The notes beneath the pieces are model-generated. The model saw nothing but the letters and a program-made list of their open reading frames with translations, searched no databases and was not told the origin of the DNA. The translations under genes and the position numbers were made by a program. This document shows, in pieces, positions 1-13,200 of a DNA stretch of 64,000 nucleotides. Source of the stretch: Neodontobutis hainanensis (lineage: Eukaryota > Chordata > Actinopteri > Gobiiformes > Odontobutidae). The stretch covers positions 6,340,001 to 6,404,000 of the forward strand of contig JALDNG010000020.1 in the NCBI GenBank assembly GCA_024349245.1, read 5' to 3'. Within the stretch, counting starts at the first letter, position 1; the number at the start of each line of letters is the position of its first letter.

Positions 1-3000
1 GAATGGAGTTAAAATAAACTTGATGCTCATTGTAAATTACACATTCTATACAGTAATTGTACTTCCAAGGAACATTTAAGGCATTGCACTCATATGAGCA
101 GAAATCATTCCATCAGAAAATTTAAGTCAAAGACTCTTTGTGAGCGTCATCAAAATTTACTTTTTGCCATGGGAGTTAAAATGTTGTTCGAATGTAATAA
201 TGTCAGGATTGGCACATATGTATGCTGCATTTGCCTGGATCTCTCTTCTGCGTGTTAGAATTTTAAACTCTAATTTATTTTGTCAGCTTTGACTCAATGA
301 GATGACCCTATTAGTGAGATAATATTAATGGCAACAAAACTAATTAAAATCTTCTTAGTCGTTCTGCCTTTATAATTTAGTATTCCACTCACCCAACATT
401 TCACTTGAGCGTAATCCTTATGCAAACCCCTATGCTTCTCTACTGATTCAAAATTAAATCTTAAATCCAATGTATATGGCCAGTATTTTCTTTTATCATT
501 ACTTACAGTGCTCACAGTTTACATCCAGCTCAGCGTTTTCATTTCCACATTCATATACTGTCATCTGACCTAGGGTTAGACAAATTAGTATCTGAATACA
601 ATATGTACTGACAATGTTGCCAGAGTGAGAGGGTTTAACCCAAACAGAGGTGATTCAGATTCAAGGATGGGCTGACTTCAGTTGTACAAACCCGTTCATT
701 AGCTGAGTATAATTAAATTATTACCACCTATGGCATAATAACCTAAACAATAAAACCACAATATTGGTTTTGTACCAAATAATACTAAAATAACTCTAAT
801 GCCACTGTTTCAGTTGTCTCCAAACTTGCTAAAAAATAAAACAAGATGTTATTTTAAGAGCTCTCACAGTCCAGCCCATGAGTCTGTGCTGTATTGCTCC
901 ACATGGAAACATGTTTTCAACAAAATAGAGGAAGATAAATACACCAGGGAAAAGCAAGGTTCTTGGTGTGTTTGGCTTGCAAACAAGCTGAGCCATGTGG
1001 GGAGAAAATGAATGCCATTTGTTGAGACTAATTAATAAAGAACATGCAGATGTGCAAATGGGGAGGATTTGTTTTTGGGTGATGTTTCAGCAACATGCTC
1101 TCCCTGCTTAATCAAGCAGATAATGATAAATTAATTTGAGCGAGTTTCAATAACATATAATAATACAGTGGAAATATATTTTTATTTTATTACTGTTATT
1201 GTATATTAAGTTTTTGATTAACAGATGCTTCCTTTGTTTTAATGAAACTATTGCACATGCAGGTTTACACTTGTACATGTTATATACAAACCACATTCTT
1301 TTTTTAGTATGCAGTGCAAATAGCATCTGATATTTATTTTTTTATTTTTGTGCATGGTCCAATATCTCATGATCAACATGTTGGACCATCAGTCAGTCTT
1401 TTCTCCCCTCCAGTAATCTACTCAGCCATCCATATGACAGTGAGCCTGTTTTGCTAAGGCTTGGGTGGCCCACAAAGCGCCTCCCCTTCCCTTGCAGCCT
1501 CTATTCCTAGAGTGGAGGCTGGTCCTACTGGCGAACAGCTGTCTACAGTGACCTGGAGAAAAGTGAAATTGAGCTTTAAGAAAGAGGAAACACAATTTAT
1601 GTTAGCACTATAGGAAACAGAGAGAAGTTGCGAGATTGTTCCAAAAACACCATCTGGTCTCTATTTTGAACTAGCCGATCAAAAGCTGACAGCTAACTAT
1701 AAAACTACCCCCAATTCATCCTGTTGTTTTCACTAGAGCTCCAATCAGCCGTACCATCTCCCTTTCCTTCCATCTCTTCATCTACCCCCTTCCCATCAAT
1801 CCGTGTTCCTCTCTTTCACTAGCACTCTCATTATACGCAGGAATTAACTGTCTTGCATATTTATGTGCTTACTGCATAATGTCTTAAATGCAATTCCCCA
1901 ACTAATGCAATTAAACATCAAAGTGACTAATTGACTTCTTGATTAAGAAGATGTCTGTCTTGTGAGGGTCAAAGTGTAGACAAGTGACATTGCTTAATTC
2001 AAACCTTGGGTATTTGCTCAGAAAATTTAAGGCTCCCACTCCCGTGGCTGTCTTTGTCGGTGATTTTACGAGGAGGTGGAACTATTCAGCAAATTGTTCC
2101 TCTAATATAAAACAGGCTGTAAAGTCATCATAACTCTCCCTCATGCTGAGTGGGAGAGAAGCTCTTTTTAGTAGGGGGGTCAGTTAGCATGCCTCAATCA
2201 ATTTTAGGAGAGCATTAATTAGAAGGAGGTTGACAGTAATGAGCATTTTTGTCTTTAAAAGTAAGACCGGGGAAAGTGCTTGACGTGATTGAAAGTACTG
2301 TATAGCCTTTTTTTTTTGTCTAAAAGCATTGTGAATTAGTTTCTACATTATGGCGTCTATTAGCGGAGAAGCCACCTCCACACCTCTCTCTCTTTTTATG
2401 TCTCTTGCTCCACTCCCCGGCTTCGTGCTGTATTTTATTACCACCTCCACCATTGCCACATCTGTCATTTTGCCCCTAAGGTTGTCTCAGCCCACAATTT
2501 TGTCTCTGCAATTAACTACCAGTGATACTAAAAACACCTACTGGATTGGTAACCCTGCTGCTTGAGGCACAGAGAGATTTCCTGTTTTATTATGACATAC
2601 ACCCACATGCCCTTTACATTTTAATATGTGGTAGAAGAACGTAAAGGCTTCTCTGTATCTGCAGACAGTTCATTGTGTCGTTTCATGATGTTGTTCAGTT
2701 ACTAGCCTAGGGATGACTGGTACAGGTTGGACTAAAGAGATCTGAAAGTGGATGGATGGTGGGGGGTGGGGGGTCTGTCCTAGGGGAAAGGAAGTCTGCT
2801 GAGGGGGAAATATGGTTGTGTGTGAGTATGTAGGGATGTGGCACCTGGACCACCCCTCTCTCTGGGGCTTTGTGGCAGCTGAGCCAGCCCTGAGCATCTG
2901 CACTGCCACAGGATAAAAAGCCGTTTCCTCACACTTCATGCCCACACACTCAGACTATACACAGAGTCTGGCTATTTCAAACTATGCACAAGTTTCAGAG

Positions 3001-4145
3001 AGTGGAGCTGGTGAGACATTTTAATTTATTGTGGATATCTGTGACAAAGCCTAGTTTTTTTTTTATTCTACGTCCAAATAAAATCCCTGGATAAAGCGCA
3101 TTAGTACATAGAAACTCTGCTTAAAGTTAGACCACCTTTGAAACAGATGGCATCAAATGTGTTGATGATACCATAAAACAGACATCAAAAAGAAAAGTAA
3201 ACCAAGTCACAAGGAGGCATTGGCCAGTATTTTGTAAAGCTTCTCGTAGGAAATGCAAAATCCCCTGTAAACATTTTTGACTACACCTGCTCTTATTTGT
3301 CATGTTTTCCTTTTTCAAGTCTCCAGTTAAACATCCTAAGCACAATTAGAAACCTAAACCTACTTGAAATACACTCCCAGAGTCTGCAGTGTAAATAGAT
3401 TTTGGCTCACATGGGACAGGATTAATATGGAAATGAACATGTATCTTCAAAAAGAATTCCACCTTTGTCAATTAGGATAAATTAAGTTTTTTTTTTTTTT
3501 TATTACAATTTGCATAATACACATGCTTGTTATTCTGAGAACGGGCTAAACTGTAGTGTATCACTGAGGTTGTTGTTGTTTTAATTATAGTAGATTGCAC
3601 AATACACTTCTTGCAAATTGCCTTTTACTGAGACTCACGTTTTCCTTTGATTCTCTCCTTATAATGTGGCTAATTAATATATTTAAGCTCAAAATAGCAT
3701 ATTTTCTCTTACACCTGTGAAAGTAGTACAGTGCTGTGCTACAAATGGGTGTGATACCCCAGGGGGCTGACAAAAAGATTAAAATAGGGTTTGCAAATTA
3801 TTCACGTAATTACAAATTATTTGGGAAAAAATGCTGCAGCAAACTGTGATAAGTTGTCACAACCTTTCTAAGCGGTCTCTTACATGTTTGCTGCACATGT
3901 TTTTTCTTTTTTTTTTTTTATATGTCATATTTGCAAACCCTGCTGTAAACATATTAACATAAATTGTCAAATCAATTGAAATAAAATAGACAAAGAGTGG
4001 CAATGTTTCCTTCTTTTTTTCTCTCCTTAAGGTCTTTGTTGTGTTCCAGACATTTCTTTTGCATTCAAACAGTGTTCAGCACAGTGTTTGTCTTTGGGTT
4101 ACCATAAAAAAAAAAGTAAAAGTGTAATTGTGTTCCCTTTTTCAG
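1..4145 (+). other. Upstream kirrel3 intron (5' part outside window)
   Basis: No exon of signal peptide, Ig1 or Ig2 type is recognisable. Stretches at about 1890-1960 and 2190-2260 are dense in ATTA/TAAT homeodomain-type cores and look like possible conserved enhancers, which is only an impression. Otherwise the sequence is AT-rich with T tracts (2310, 3056, 3487, 3901). Confidence 0.7.
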
Positions 4146-4251
4146 ATCTTCCTCTTGTGAATCTCTCAGTGGAGCCTCAGCCAGTTTTGGAGGGCAACCT
4201 GGTGAAATTCGACTGCTCTGCAAAGGCCAACCCTCCTGTCACACATTACAG
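4146..4251 (+). CDS. kirrel3: kirrel3 exon A: first half of Ig domain 3
   Basis: 106 bp. The acceptor follows a pyrimidine-rich tract ending ttcag; the donor is acag/gtgaga. The first two bases finish a codon begun in an upstream exon, and the last two (AG) begin an Arg codon finished in exon B. It reads LPLVNLSVEPQPVLEG and then KFDCSAKANPPVTHY. The Cys of FDC is the first cysteine of the Ig3 disulfide, and NLS is an N-glycosylation sequon. Confidence 0.93.
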
Positions 4252-7200
4252 GTGAGATCAAAACAGAACTAAATATTAACAATCTGCTCTGGTTTTGATA
4301 TACAGATGCAAGAATGTTTATTGTTGCATTCTGCTACCAGGAGCATTTGCTTGTGTTTGCTTTGTGGTCTAGTGGTTTTAGCCTCTGTGGTGTGTGGCTT
4401 TGTTTGAACTCATCTGTCAGCAACCCAAATCCATAGAATAATTAAAGTTAATTTATCTACAAACAATCATCCATTATCTAACACAAGAAAGAAAGCTGTA
4501 AAATGTACAGTATTATAGATTTGTGTGTGTGTGTGTATGTAAGTTAGTTTGCTCCAAATAAATAAAAAAAAAGTTACTTCTCATCTCTGTTAAAGTCAAA
4601 CCATTTTTGATGTTCAAGGTTTTTTTTAAACTACAAGAGAAAAAATAAATTGTGTGAAATCAATAACAACTGGAATTGGTCAGCTCTGAATCTTTCAGTT
4701 CTGGGAATGAAATGGACGTACAACACACTCGCTGGTGGCCAAACATACTAGATGTTGCTTTTTTGATGGATACTGCCCTTTTGAAAAAGGAAAAAAAAAG
4801 AGGGGGCCAAGTGGTGATATTGTGGAAAACAAGGTTTGTATTTGATTGTGTAGGTGCACAGCAGAGACAGGACGTCTATAACGGAGGAGATTTCACCTCT
4901 ATTGTTATGAGACTGGATCAATGCTACAATCAGACTTTCTCCCTGGGGTTTCAAAGAGCTAAGACGCAATGGCAGTTGAGATGACTTTTTCAGTTACTTT
5001 GACAAAGTGCAGAATGAAATAAGGTTGTTGAAGCTAAGAGAGGGTAAAACTGCCACTTCACTACACTCTAATGTATTTCTTCCATTCTTTTCCCCCTTCT
5101 CCTCCATTCTCTCACTTCTGCCTACCACTCTGCCATTGACTCTCTTTGGCTTTAAATGTTACCCAGACAGACTAATAATTTTTGATATTCCAAGGTTATA
5201 TTCTCTCCCGGTTATTGAACTTTATAGGTTTTCTAAGATTTATCTGCAATTTATACAAGAGCTCCAGCACTCCCATGGACCACTGGAGTTCAGAGCTTTT
5301 CAGAGCCTCATCATGCTTGCCTGAGAGGTTTTCCACTTGGGACTGACCCCCACACAAAATTCCTCCTCCAGAGAGTAATATCACAGAGGAGCGCAGGAAG
5401 CTGGTCAAGCAGTGTGTGGCCATTATTCAGTGCTAATACTCTCTGTCTAGGCCAGATCAGATATGGCACAAGGACAGAGTAAGTCTTAGACAGAGTCTAT
5501 CCCCGAGAGAGCCATCTATTCCCAGTGTGCACTGCACCACTTTGCCGTCCTCTAATTCAATGGACACTTGAGACACCGACACAAGAAAGTTGGGGCACTA
5601 GTCAACAACGTTCCTGTGGTCTCCAAGTCTTGTGATAGCCACACAACTTCAATACATCTGTCTTAAACTGTGGAAATGGAGAGAAAAAAAGACATACAGA
5701 TACCAGGACTGCTAGTTCAAATGGAAAGTATGCAGTGGTGTTGTGTTGAGACTGCTTATTGAGGAGAAGATAAAAGCAGCACTAAAAGTATGAATGAAGA
5801 GAAATGGGCATTTGTTTGAGTAAGCACACCATGAATCAAAACATACTAGCAGGGAAAGACAAGTGGGTCTTGGTTACTGTTTATATTGGTGGGAGGGTAT
5901 ACATCCCAATCACTCCACCACTCTGATGAAGACACAGAAGGGTTTCTACGATCCAAACAAGAACCCACCAGAGAGAAAGAGAGAAAGTAGGGGAAAGAAT
6001 AAACAAAGCAAACCAGGTCTCTCGTCTCCTCAGCCAACCACCAAGTGACAACAAAACCACCTCCTTTGCATGATTCTGCTCCAAATAACATCCCAATCCC
6101 CTCCTGGACATATTTTCAGCATTGTTTATTGCCATCACCAGTTGTTTGTTTTTGACTGAAGCTCAAATTGTTTTGGAGCCTTTCTTTGAAAAGCGGGAGG
6201 TTGATAATGGACGTAGTTTAGGCATTGTCTTGTTTGTTGGACATCACTAGCATTTAACTTGAGCGTATACTTGTTTGATTACATGATGATATTAATGTGT
6301 TTGGAAATTCCCAGTATAATAGAGAAAGGATGCAGATGTGTAGGTTCTTGTTTTAAAGACAAACAATCGAAGCAAAAAAAAAAAAGTAATTTATGTCGAC
6401 ACTCTTTGTTTATTTCATGAAGGATGCATTTAGCTTTTAAGAGGAATATGTTATGCACAATAAAAGTAAAATAAGTAATTTTGAACCAACAACACTTGTT
6501 TATGTATACATTTATGTAAAAGTAAGCTGGAACTAATCTTATGCAGCATTTGTGTGTTATGCAGGACAACACTTCTCTGGTAAAGTCTTCATGTATGCAT
6601 TTCAGTATGGCTTCCTACAGGTAGTTCAGATTTTGCTAATGATTTATCTCATCACATTCATTAGGCTTATAAGTGACAATGAAACAGCACTATGCTGTGC
6701 TTAACCATGCCTATAATAACTGTGGAGCTTGGTTTACTGTGGGTCTTGATGCTGATGGCACAGATACCTGGCTAATTTAATTGTCACTGTTTTATTGGCT
6801 TAATCACATTCAGTGAATACAAACGTCTCCCCCTCTGTTAGCTCTCCTTCATCCACTGCCTCCATTAACGGCATGTTTGTCTGTTTAACCAGACACACAA
6901 GTATATACACCTTTTACACAGACACACATAAAAACATTCACACCCACTGTTTGAATAAAGTCCCTGAACAGTGTAAAGTGAGTCAGCTATTGAGTAAGCT
7001 TGCACCGGCCTTTTTACCCTCCCGGAGGGATGCAGGTGTTTGTGTTACCCTGGGCCATTTATGTTTAGACATGAGTGTTGGACAGGACCCAGCACACCAC
7101 CGGAGCGTCAGTGCTCCCTGTGGACCACCACATTCTATCTGTGCTCCTTCTGTAATACTGTCAGGCTCTTCTAAACCCAGCAGCTTTAACCTCCATTCGA

Positions 7201-10200
7201 CTGCACAACCATCTGCGCTTATTATATTACACCTTTTACAGCAGGAACTACCAAAGTGTAGGCGGAAAGGGTTTCACACTAACATGAGTAGCAGTGGGAA
7301 TCCTTGTTATAGCAGCACAACAATTCTAATGTCAGTCTTGTCATCACAACAATGGTCAAATATTGTTGATAATCATTGCCCTGGGTTGTCTTTCATTAGG
7401 CAGCCAAAACCATGACAGACATTATCAATCTGTATCGTCCCAGTTCTTCAAGTCAGGTGATCCCTCTATAGACTGATATGACTGACCTAATAAACAGAGA
7501 AAATAAGGTGGAAAACTAATATCACTCTTGTTTGGCCTTTTTAAATGAGGCCAATGAGCTCCTGCAAAGAGGCAAAGGCAGTCCAGAACTGTCACTAGCA
7601 ACATATTCTCTATACATCAAGGCCTGCATAGAGAATATGTTTCTAGTGACAGCCGGTCAATAGAAAATACACACACAGTACTCTTTCCCCAGGCCATACA
7701 GTGATGTGGGTCTGTTCATATGCACTACCACACAGACATTTTACCTTCTACTCCAGCTACAGAGTCAGTTCTGTAAAAGGTCAGACAGGCCATAAACAGC
7801 AGTCTGCCCCAATTGTAATATTTCAGGAAACACAGGTGTTTCTGCACCTCTAGTTTTTTCCCTCTGTCGCACTCAGAGAAAGATCTTTAGCTAAAAACAC
7901 AGGAAAAAAAAACACGAAGCCCAATTAGGATCCTGCTTCACTTCACTTACTGATTATATGAGGTAATCTATTCTCAGTTAAATATATAGCATTTCAATCA
8001 AGTATTGGACCTGCTTAGTCATGAAAAACAAATGAGTTCCCTATCCCATGAAAACTGCTCTCTCTACAGGCAAGAAAGTACAATTGAGACAGCCACCGTT
8101 TTTGCTGTCAGGTTTTCAATTGCCACTTGCAGCAAGATCTTTTTTGTATGTTAGAATGGCAGTGTTTAGATGTAAGATGCATTGAATGTCCCATAGCTGT
8201 CAAAACTCCCCAAACAGACATCCAGGGAAGCCTTTGCTTTAGTTTTCTAAATGGGCCTTGTCTGTTGCAGCTGCAGAGATCTATCCACACATGCAGAGAG
8301 AGAAGCCAATGCCACGACATTATAAATATCTCCCTGAAACATGTTGGGAGTGTCTGCATCCCGTTGCAAGAGCTATCATTCACAAACACAAACAGATGTT
8401 CTTAATACCATCCCATGTCAATTTATAAACGTCAGCTGTTGTGTGTAATACAGTACGTGTCAAGCAACAGCTTCAAAGGTGAGGGTGCAACCCATTTGTC
8501 ATTCTGTGATTTGTTTTTTCTTAGCTGGCACTCTGAGCTGCATTCACTGCCGTAATGAGGAAGGCGCTGTCTGCTCTGAGTTGCCAGGGAGCTTGTCACA
8601 GCATGGAGGGCTGCCACAAAAATATGCTGAAGCTAGCACCTTAATACCTGCCCCAGAATTATGATTTATTCACATGAAAGAACACTATTGACATGGAGAG
8701 GTGTAAAAACCTGTCTTAATGCCTTCTCCCCTTTCCCTGAAATTTCTCCATTTTCCTCTTTCTCCTTCTAATCCCCTCACTAGGTGGGCCAAAGGAAGTA
8801 GTATAATTAAGGAGGTTACTGGAGACACATATGAGGTTATTGTGGACCACTCCTTCTTCACGGAACCTGTCTCCTGTGAGGTTACCAACCCGCTAGGCAG
8901 CACCAACATCAGTCGAAATGTGGACGTCTACTGTGAGTGGGCCCTCACTGCATACTTTTTTAGTAATGCCAGCAGCATGACAGCAAATTTTTATAAATTA
9001 GCTTTTAGTCTTTTAGATTTTGAAATGAGCTGTAAGTGCTGGTGCCAGCTCAATGGGAGCTTAATTATTAATGAATCATGGAGTGTTAATGATGTTTATT
9101 TCAACAGTTGGTCCACGCATGGCTGCCGAGCCCCAGTCATTACAGGTGGACCTTGGATCGGATGCTGTGTTCAACTGTGCATGGACAGGAAATCCCTCGC
9201 TGACCATTGTGTGGATGAAGAGAGGTTCTGGGGTGGTGAGTTATATTCAAGCAGTGTTTTACTAATTATTTTACAGCAGCCAACACATTTTTTGGAAAGC
9301 ATAGTTACCAGCACAAACTTTAGATCTTTTGATTTGATCTTCAAAGAATAAATAAAAATTTGACTCCCTCCACCTGCCTTCTGTGACAACCAAAGGCCAA
9401 AGCCAACTCCTTTTCACTCCTGAGCTCAGCCCTAAATTGGATTTTAATAATTGAGAAGAGGTGCCCTTTAAGTTATTAAATGCTCTATGTGCTACCTTTG
9501 CGTGAGCCTTGGAGCTGCTCTGTTGTTATCACAAATGCAGAGGTGACTTTGCGCTCATTCCCTTTGATGAGCTTTGACTCTTTCCACTGCAGGTTTTGAG
9601 CAATGAGAACCTCCTGACATTGAAGTCAGTGAGACAAGAGGATGCTGGGAAATATGTTTGTCGTGCTGTGGTCCCACGAGTTGGAGCAGGGGAGAAAGAG
9701 GTTTCTCTGACTGTCAATGGTAAGTTGTAGTAGTAGATGTATCTTATTAAAAATTCTGTGACAAACAGGCCTGCACTCTGACAATATGGTCAAATAGATG
9801 CACATACAAAAGTAGATCTTGTGTTCTTGGGTCAGTGGTGGCAAGAAGAAAGCGATTTGTCACAGCAGTCAGCAAACTATGGTTTACTCCCTGAAGCCTG
9901 ATATCTATATAAAATTTTTGACAGCAGTGTGTTCATATTGATTGGAATAGAATAAAATAACAAAACTAAACAAGCCTAAAGAATGCAGCTATCATACACC
10001 ACAGATATGTATATGCATGGCCATGAAATGATATATCTATAACAAACATACTCAGATTGTAATTAAATTCTACATGAGCTGCCCATCTGGAGACACTGAT
10101 TGAATAACAAATATCAGCCTTGGTAGAAGAACTCACAAACAAATTACTTCATTATCAGGCAGCGTTCTTCGATGTGGCAGAGGTTGTAGCTGTGAGATTT

Positions 10201-13200
10201 ACATGAACTTTATTCTCCCCCATGTGTATTTGAAAGCAACAACCCCCAGATAGATTACATTTTCAAGATGCTAGTAAGATGGTCTCGACTTATTCCTCAG
10301 CGTGTATCATTATATATTTGAAAAATGAACAAAAGCGCTTGCCTGTAAGCAATATCACAACTGATCTCGGGACGTAGATAGATCAAGTAGAGCAAACACA
10401 TTTTTTTTTCCCCAAATCCACACATTAGTTTTGCATTTCAGAGAGAATGGGAACCATCTTCCCTGCAGCACAAGATCACAACCATGACTTTCTATGAACT
10501 GCATCGAACCCCGCCTTCTCAGCCAAGACTTGAGTTGGAATTATGGCAGAAGGGCTTAAGGCAAATAACTCCTTTGTCTCCCATTCTGTTCAAAGCAATC
10601 TACATTGGCATCCTCTGTGCAGTCTTAGTACAAAAAGAGAATATACACAATACCCAACGCCAATGGTTTATGTTTATGCATCGGTCTTCGTGAACTGAAG
10701 AAATTTTATTTTGGAGGATGAACCAAGAGTAGGAAGATGAATTTTTATATAGATTATATAACAGCTGATTGAGTGTCCCAGCCCATTGGGAAGCATAATT
10801 TACAACAACATTTATATGTTTTCACTCTTTCTTTAATTTGTGTCTGCTCCCTTTTCCAAATTAGTTCTTCACACTTTAAAGGTCCCTTCCCTTTTATCCA
10901 CTTTCCTAAATGTTTGAAGATCAGCTCTTTTCCAAACCACATGAGAAATCCTGAGTAATTTCTTACCCAGTCCTTGAGGTGAGTCTGATTGTTAGAGTTG
11001 AGACTCAAAGTGCAAACGCAGCAGTTGTAGTGGTGCTTTCCTGGGGCTTCTCTAGAGGTCAACTCCTTTATCCTGTGTTTTAACCAGACCTTTCTTCTAT
11101 TCTGTTTACTCAACTAAACTCTTCACAATAATGGTTAGTATACAGTAGCTCAGTATCTCAGGAAAAACCTACATAATTTTTCTAATATTCCGGCTGTGTA
11201 TTTGAATGATTATTTTTTATTTATCTTCCCCGCAGTTACCCCTAGACTCCGTAATGCCTTCATTTAAATTACATGCGTTTTTAATTTGTCATTCCCTCTG
11301 TCTCTCGTCGTGTGTGAGTGGCTTTCACTCTGGTGCACCACGCAGACATAAGCATTTCTGTTTTTTCCCCAGGGATCACTGTAATTTAATTATAATCAAA
11401 CAGCTAGCAGGGACGACCGTTTGTATTTAAGTCACTAATGGATACATACTGCTTACTCCAGTCAAACGACTTCAGAATGGGAAGCTGCTATGCATGTTAT
11501 GAGATCATCAAGTGGCTACATGCAAAATCAAGGGCTGTGCGCATCCATCCATATCCAGTAAATACAGAGAGTATGCAGAATATTTGAAGTGGATTTATTT
11601 AGTTTGTATAGCAATATTTAGACAACAAATTTTAATTATTTTGATCCACAAGTGGAGTTGAACAGTACAGTTGTTGGACATGAGGAAAGCGTATAACGGC
11701 AGTATAGTACTTGGGCATCCTACAGAGAGAAAGCCCATTACCACAGTTGGAAAGAGAAAAGGCCAGAGAATCCTGAATATCCCACAGAGCATCGGCTTGT
11801 TATAGATCTTTTTTCAGCCATTTCTCTTTCCAGACAGCCTTTATGTGCCTAGTTAATTAGCATTTCAGTTCTCTTTAAAGTGGCAATGACACTGTATAAA
11901 AGAGAAAAGAGTGAATTAATGAAGTAGAAAACTGAATTTGAGCTGCCGCATATTTCAACTGACCAGTAGAAGTTTTTAGAGTGATACTTTGAAGTTGGTC
12001 TTTCTTATGGTGTATATCTGTCACTTTGGCCATTGCTACATCCGATCTTTGTAATGACTCACTGTATAAAACAACATTTTAAAGTATACATTTCTTTAGT
12101 GGAGGAATGTGAAGGTTTTTTTTTAAGGGTAAAAGGAAAGCATCCATGTAATACACACACAAAAATCTTTCTCCAACAATGTTTCATTTCATACTTAATT
12201 TTAGATTTTCAGCTTAAGCAAATATTGTGAACTTTACTGTATCTTATTTCCATTGTTTACTTGCCTCCAAATACATTATTGCTTTACTAATAAATAAAAA
12301 AAAAATAAAAAGCAGTGCCACTGATAACTTTATTTTGTATAACATTTACAGCACCAGTAAATTATTTTTAAGGTAATCTCCTATGTATGTTTGCATGACA
12401 ACAAGTTGTTGACTAGTGCTTGAACCTATTCTTACAACAACATAAAAAATAAAAAAAAATAGTTATAGAAATAAATGTTTGTATGTTTTACCATAAATGT
12501 ATTTTCCGGTGTAATGTGTGGTGGTACTATGGATCACACAATGCAGAGTGAGGAAGCAGGGAAATGAGCCTGCTTAAACACTACATTACTGTCAGGGCTT
12601 TTAACCGAATGTAATTTTCTATAGTAGCTCATCCTGATTGCTGGCACATTTGTAATAATAACAAAATTATTTGAGTAAGTGCATTTTATCTATGACTGGT
12701 CTGGAAAAAAGGATAGAATCAGGAGTGTGTGGTAAGACTATTGTAACACTGTATAGGACAAGTTACAGTTTCTTAATGTTTTTTTCTGCAAATATATTTG
12801 ATTACAAAGCACTATAAATTCCATTATAAGGCCTCAGCAGCTTCCAGTACCATTTAGAAGACACTGTTACCATGCAAGTCATCCCACCACTGACTTAGCT
12901 GCCCTCTAGCATTCTCTTTCATCACTGAAGAAATCAAAACAACTTTATCAAAAAAGAAAATGTCAAGCTTTTGTTCAATGTCAACGCAGTGGTTGGGGTT
13001 GAAATGTAAGCCCTGGCCTTTCTCGACACTTCGCTCACATGTTGTGTAATCAGATTGCAATGTCCACTTCAGACTTAACACCTCCTCAAAAGAATGAATG
13101 AAACATTGCACCAAACATTTTGATTACCTCCCCTGCTGCTCGCATTGATGTTTTAGAGCCACCCACCTCCCCTTTGCCATCATGTTTGTACCTTGATCAC

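Noticed and set aside
4676..4984. 102-codon open frame shortly after kirrel3 exon A
   Set aside because: It is not a known family and does not begin with ATG. It lies in an intron whose flanking exons already join in frame without it.
6813..7415. 200-codon open frame on the + strand inside the kirrel3 intron, the longest in the window
   Set aside because: The first codon is not ATG, the composition is Ser/Thr/His-rich without any recognisable domain, and there is no splice or promoter context. A chance open frame in intron DNA is more likely.
8719..9351. 210-codon open frame spanning exons B and C
   Set aside because: It runs across the exon B acceptor and donor and reads exon C in a different frame. 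The spliced frame matches Kirrel3; the long frame does not.
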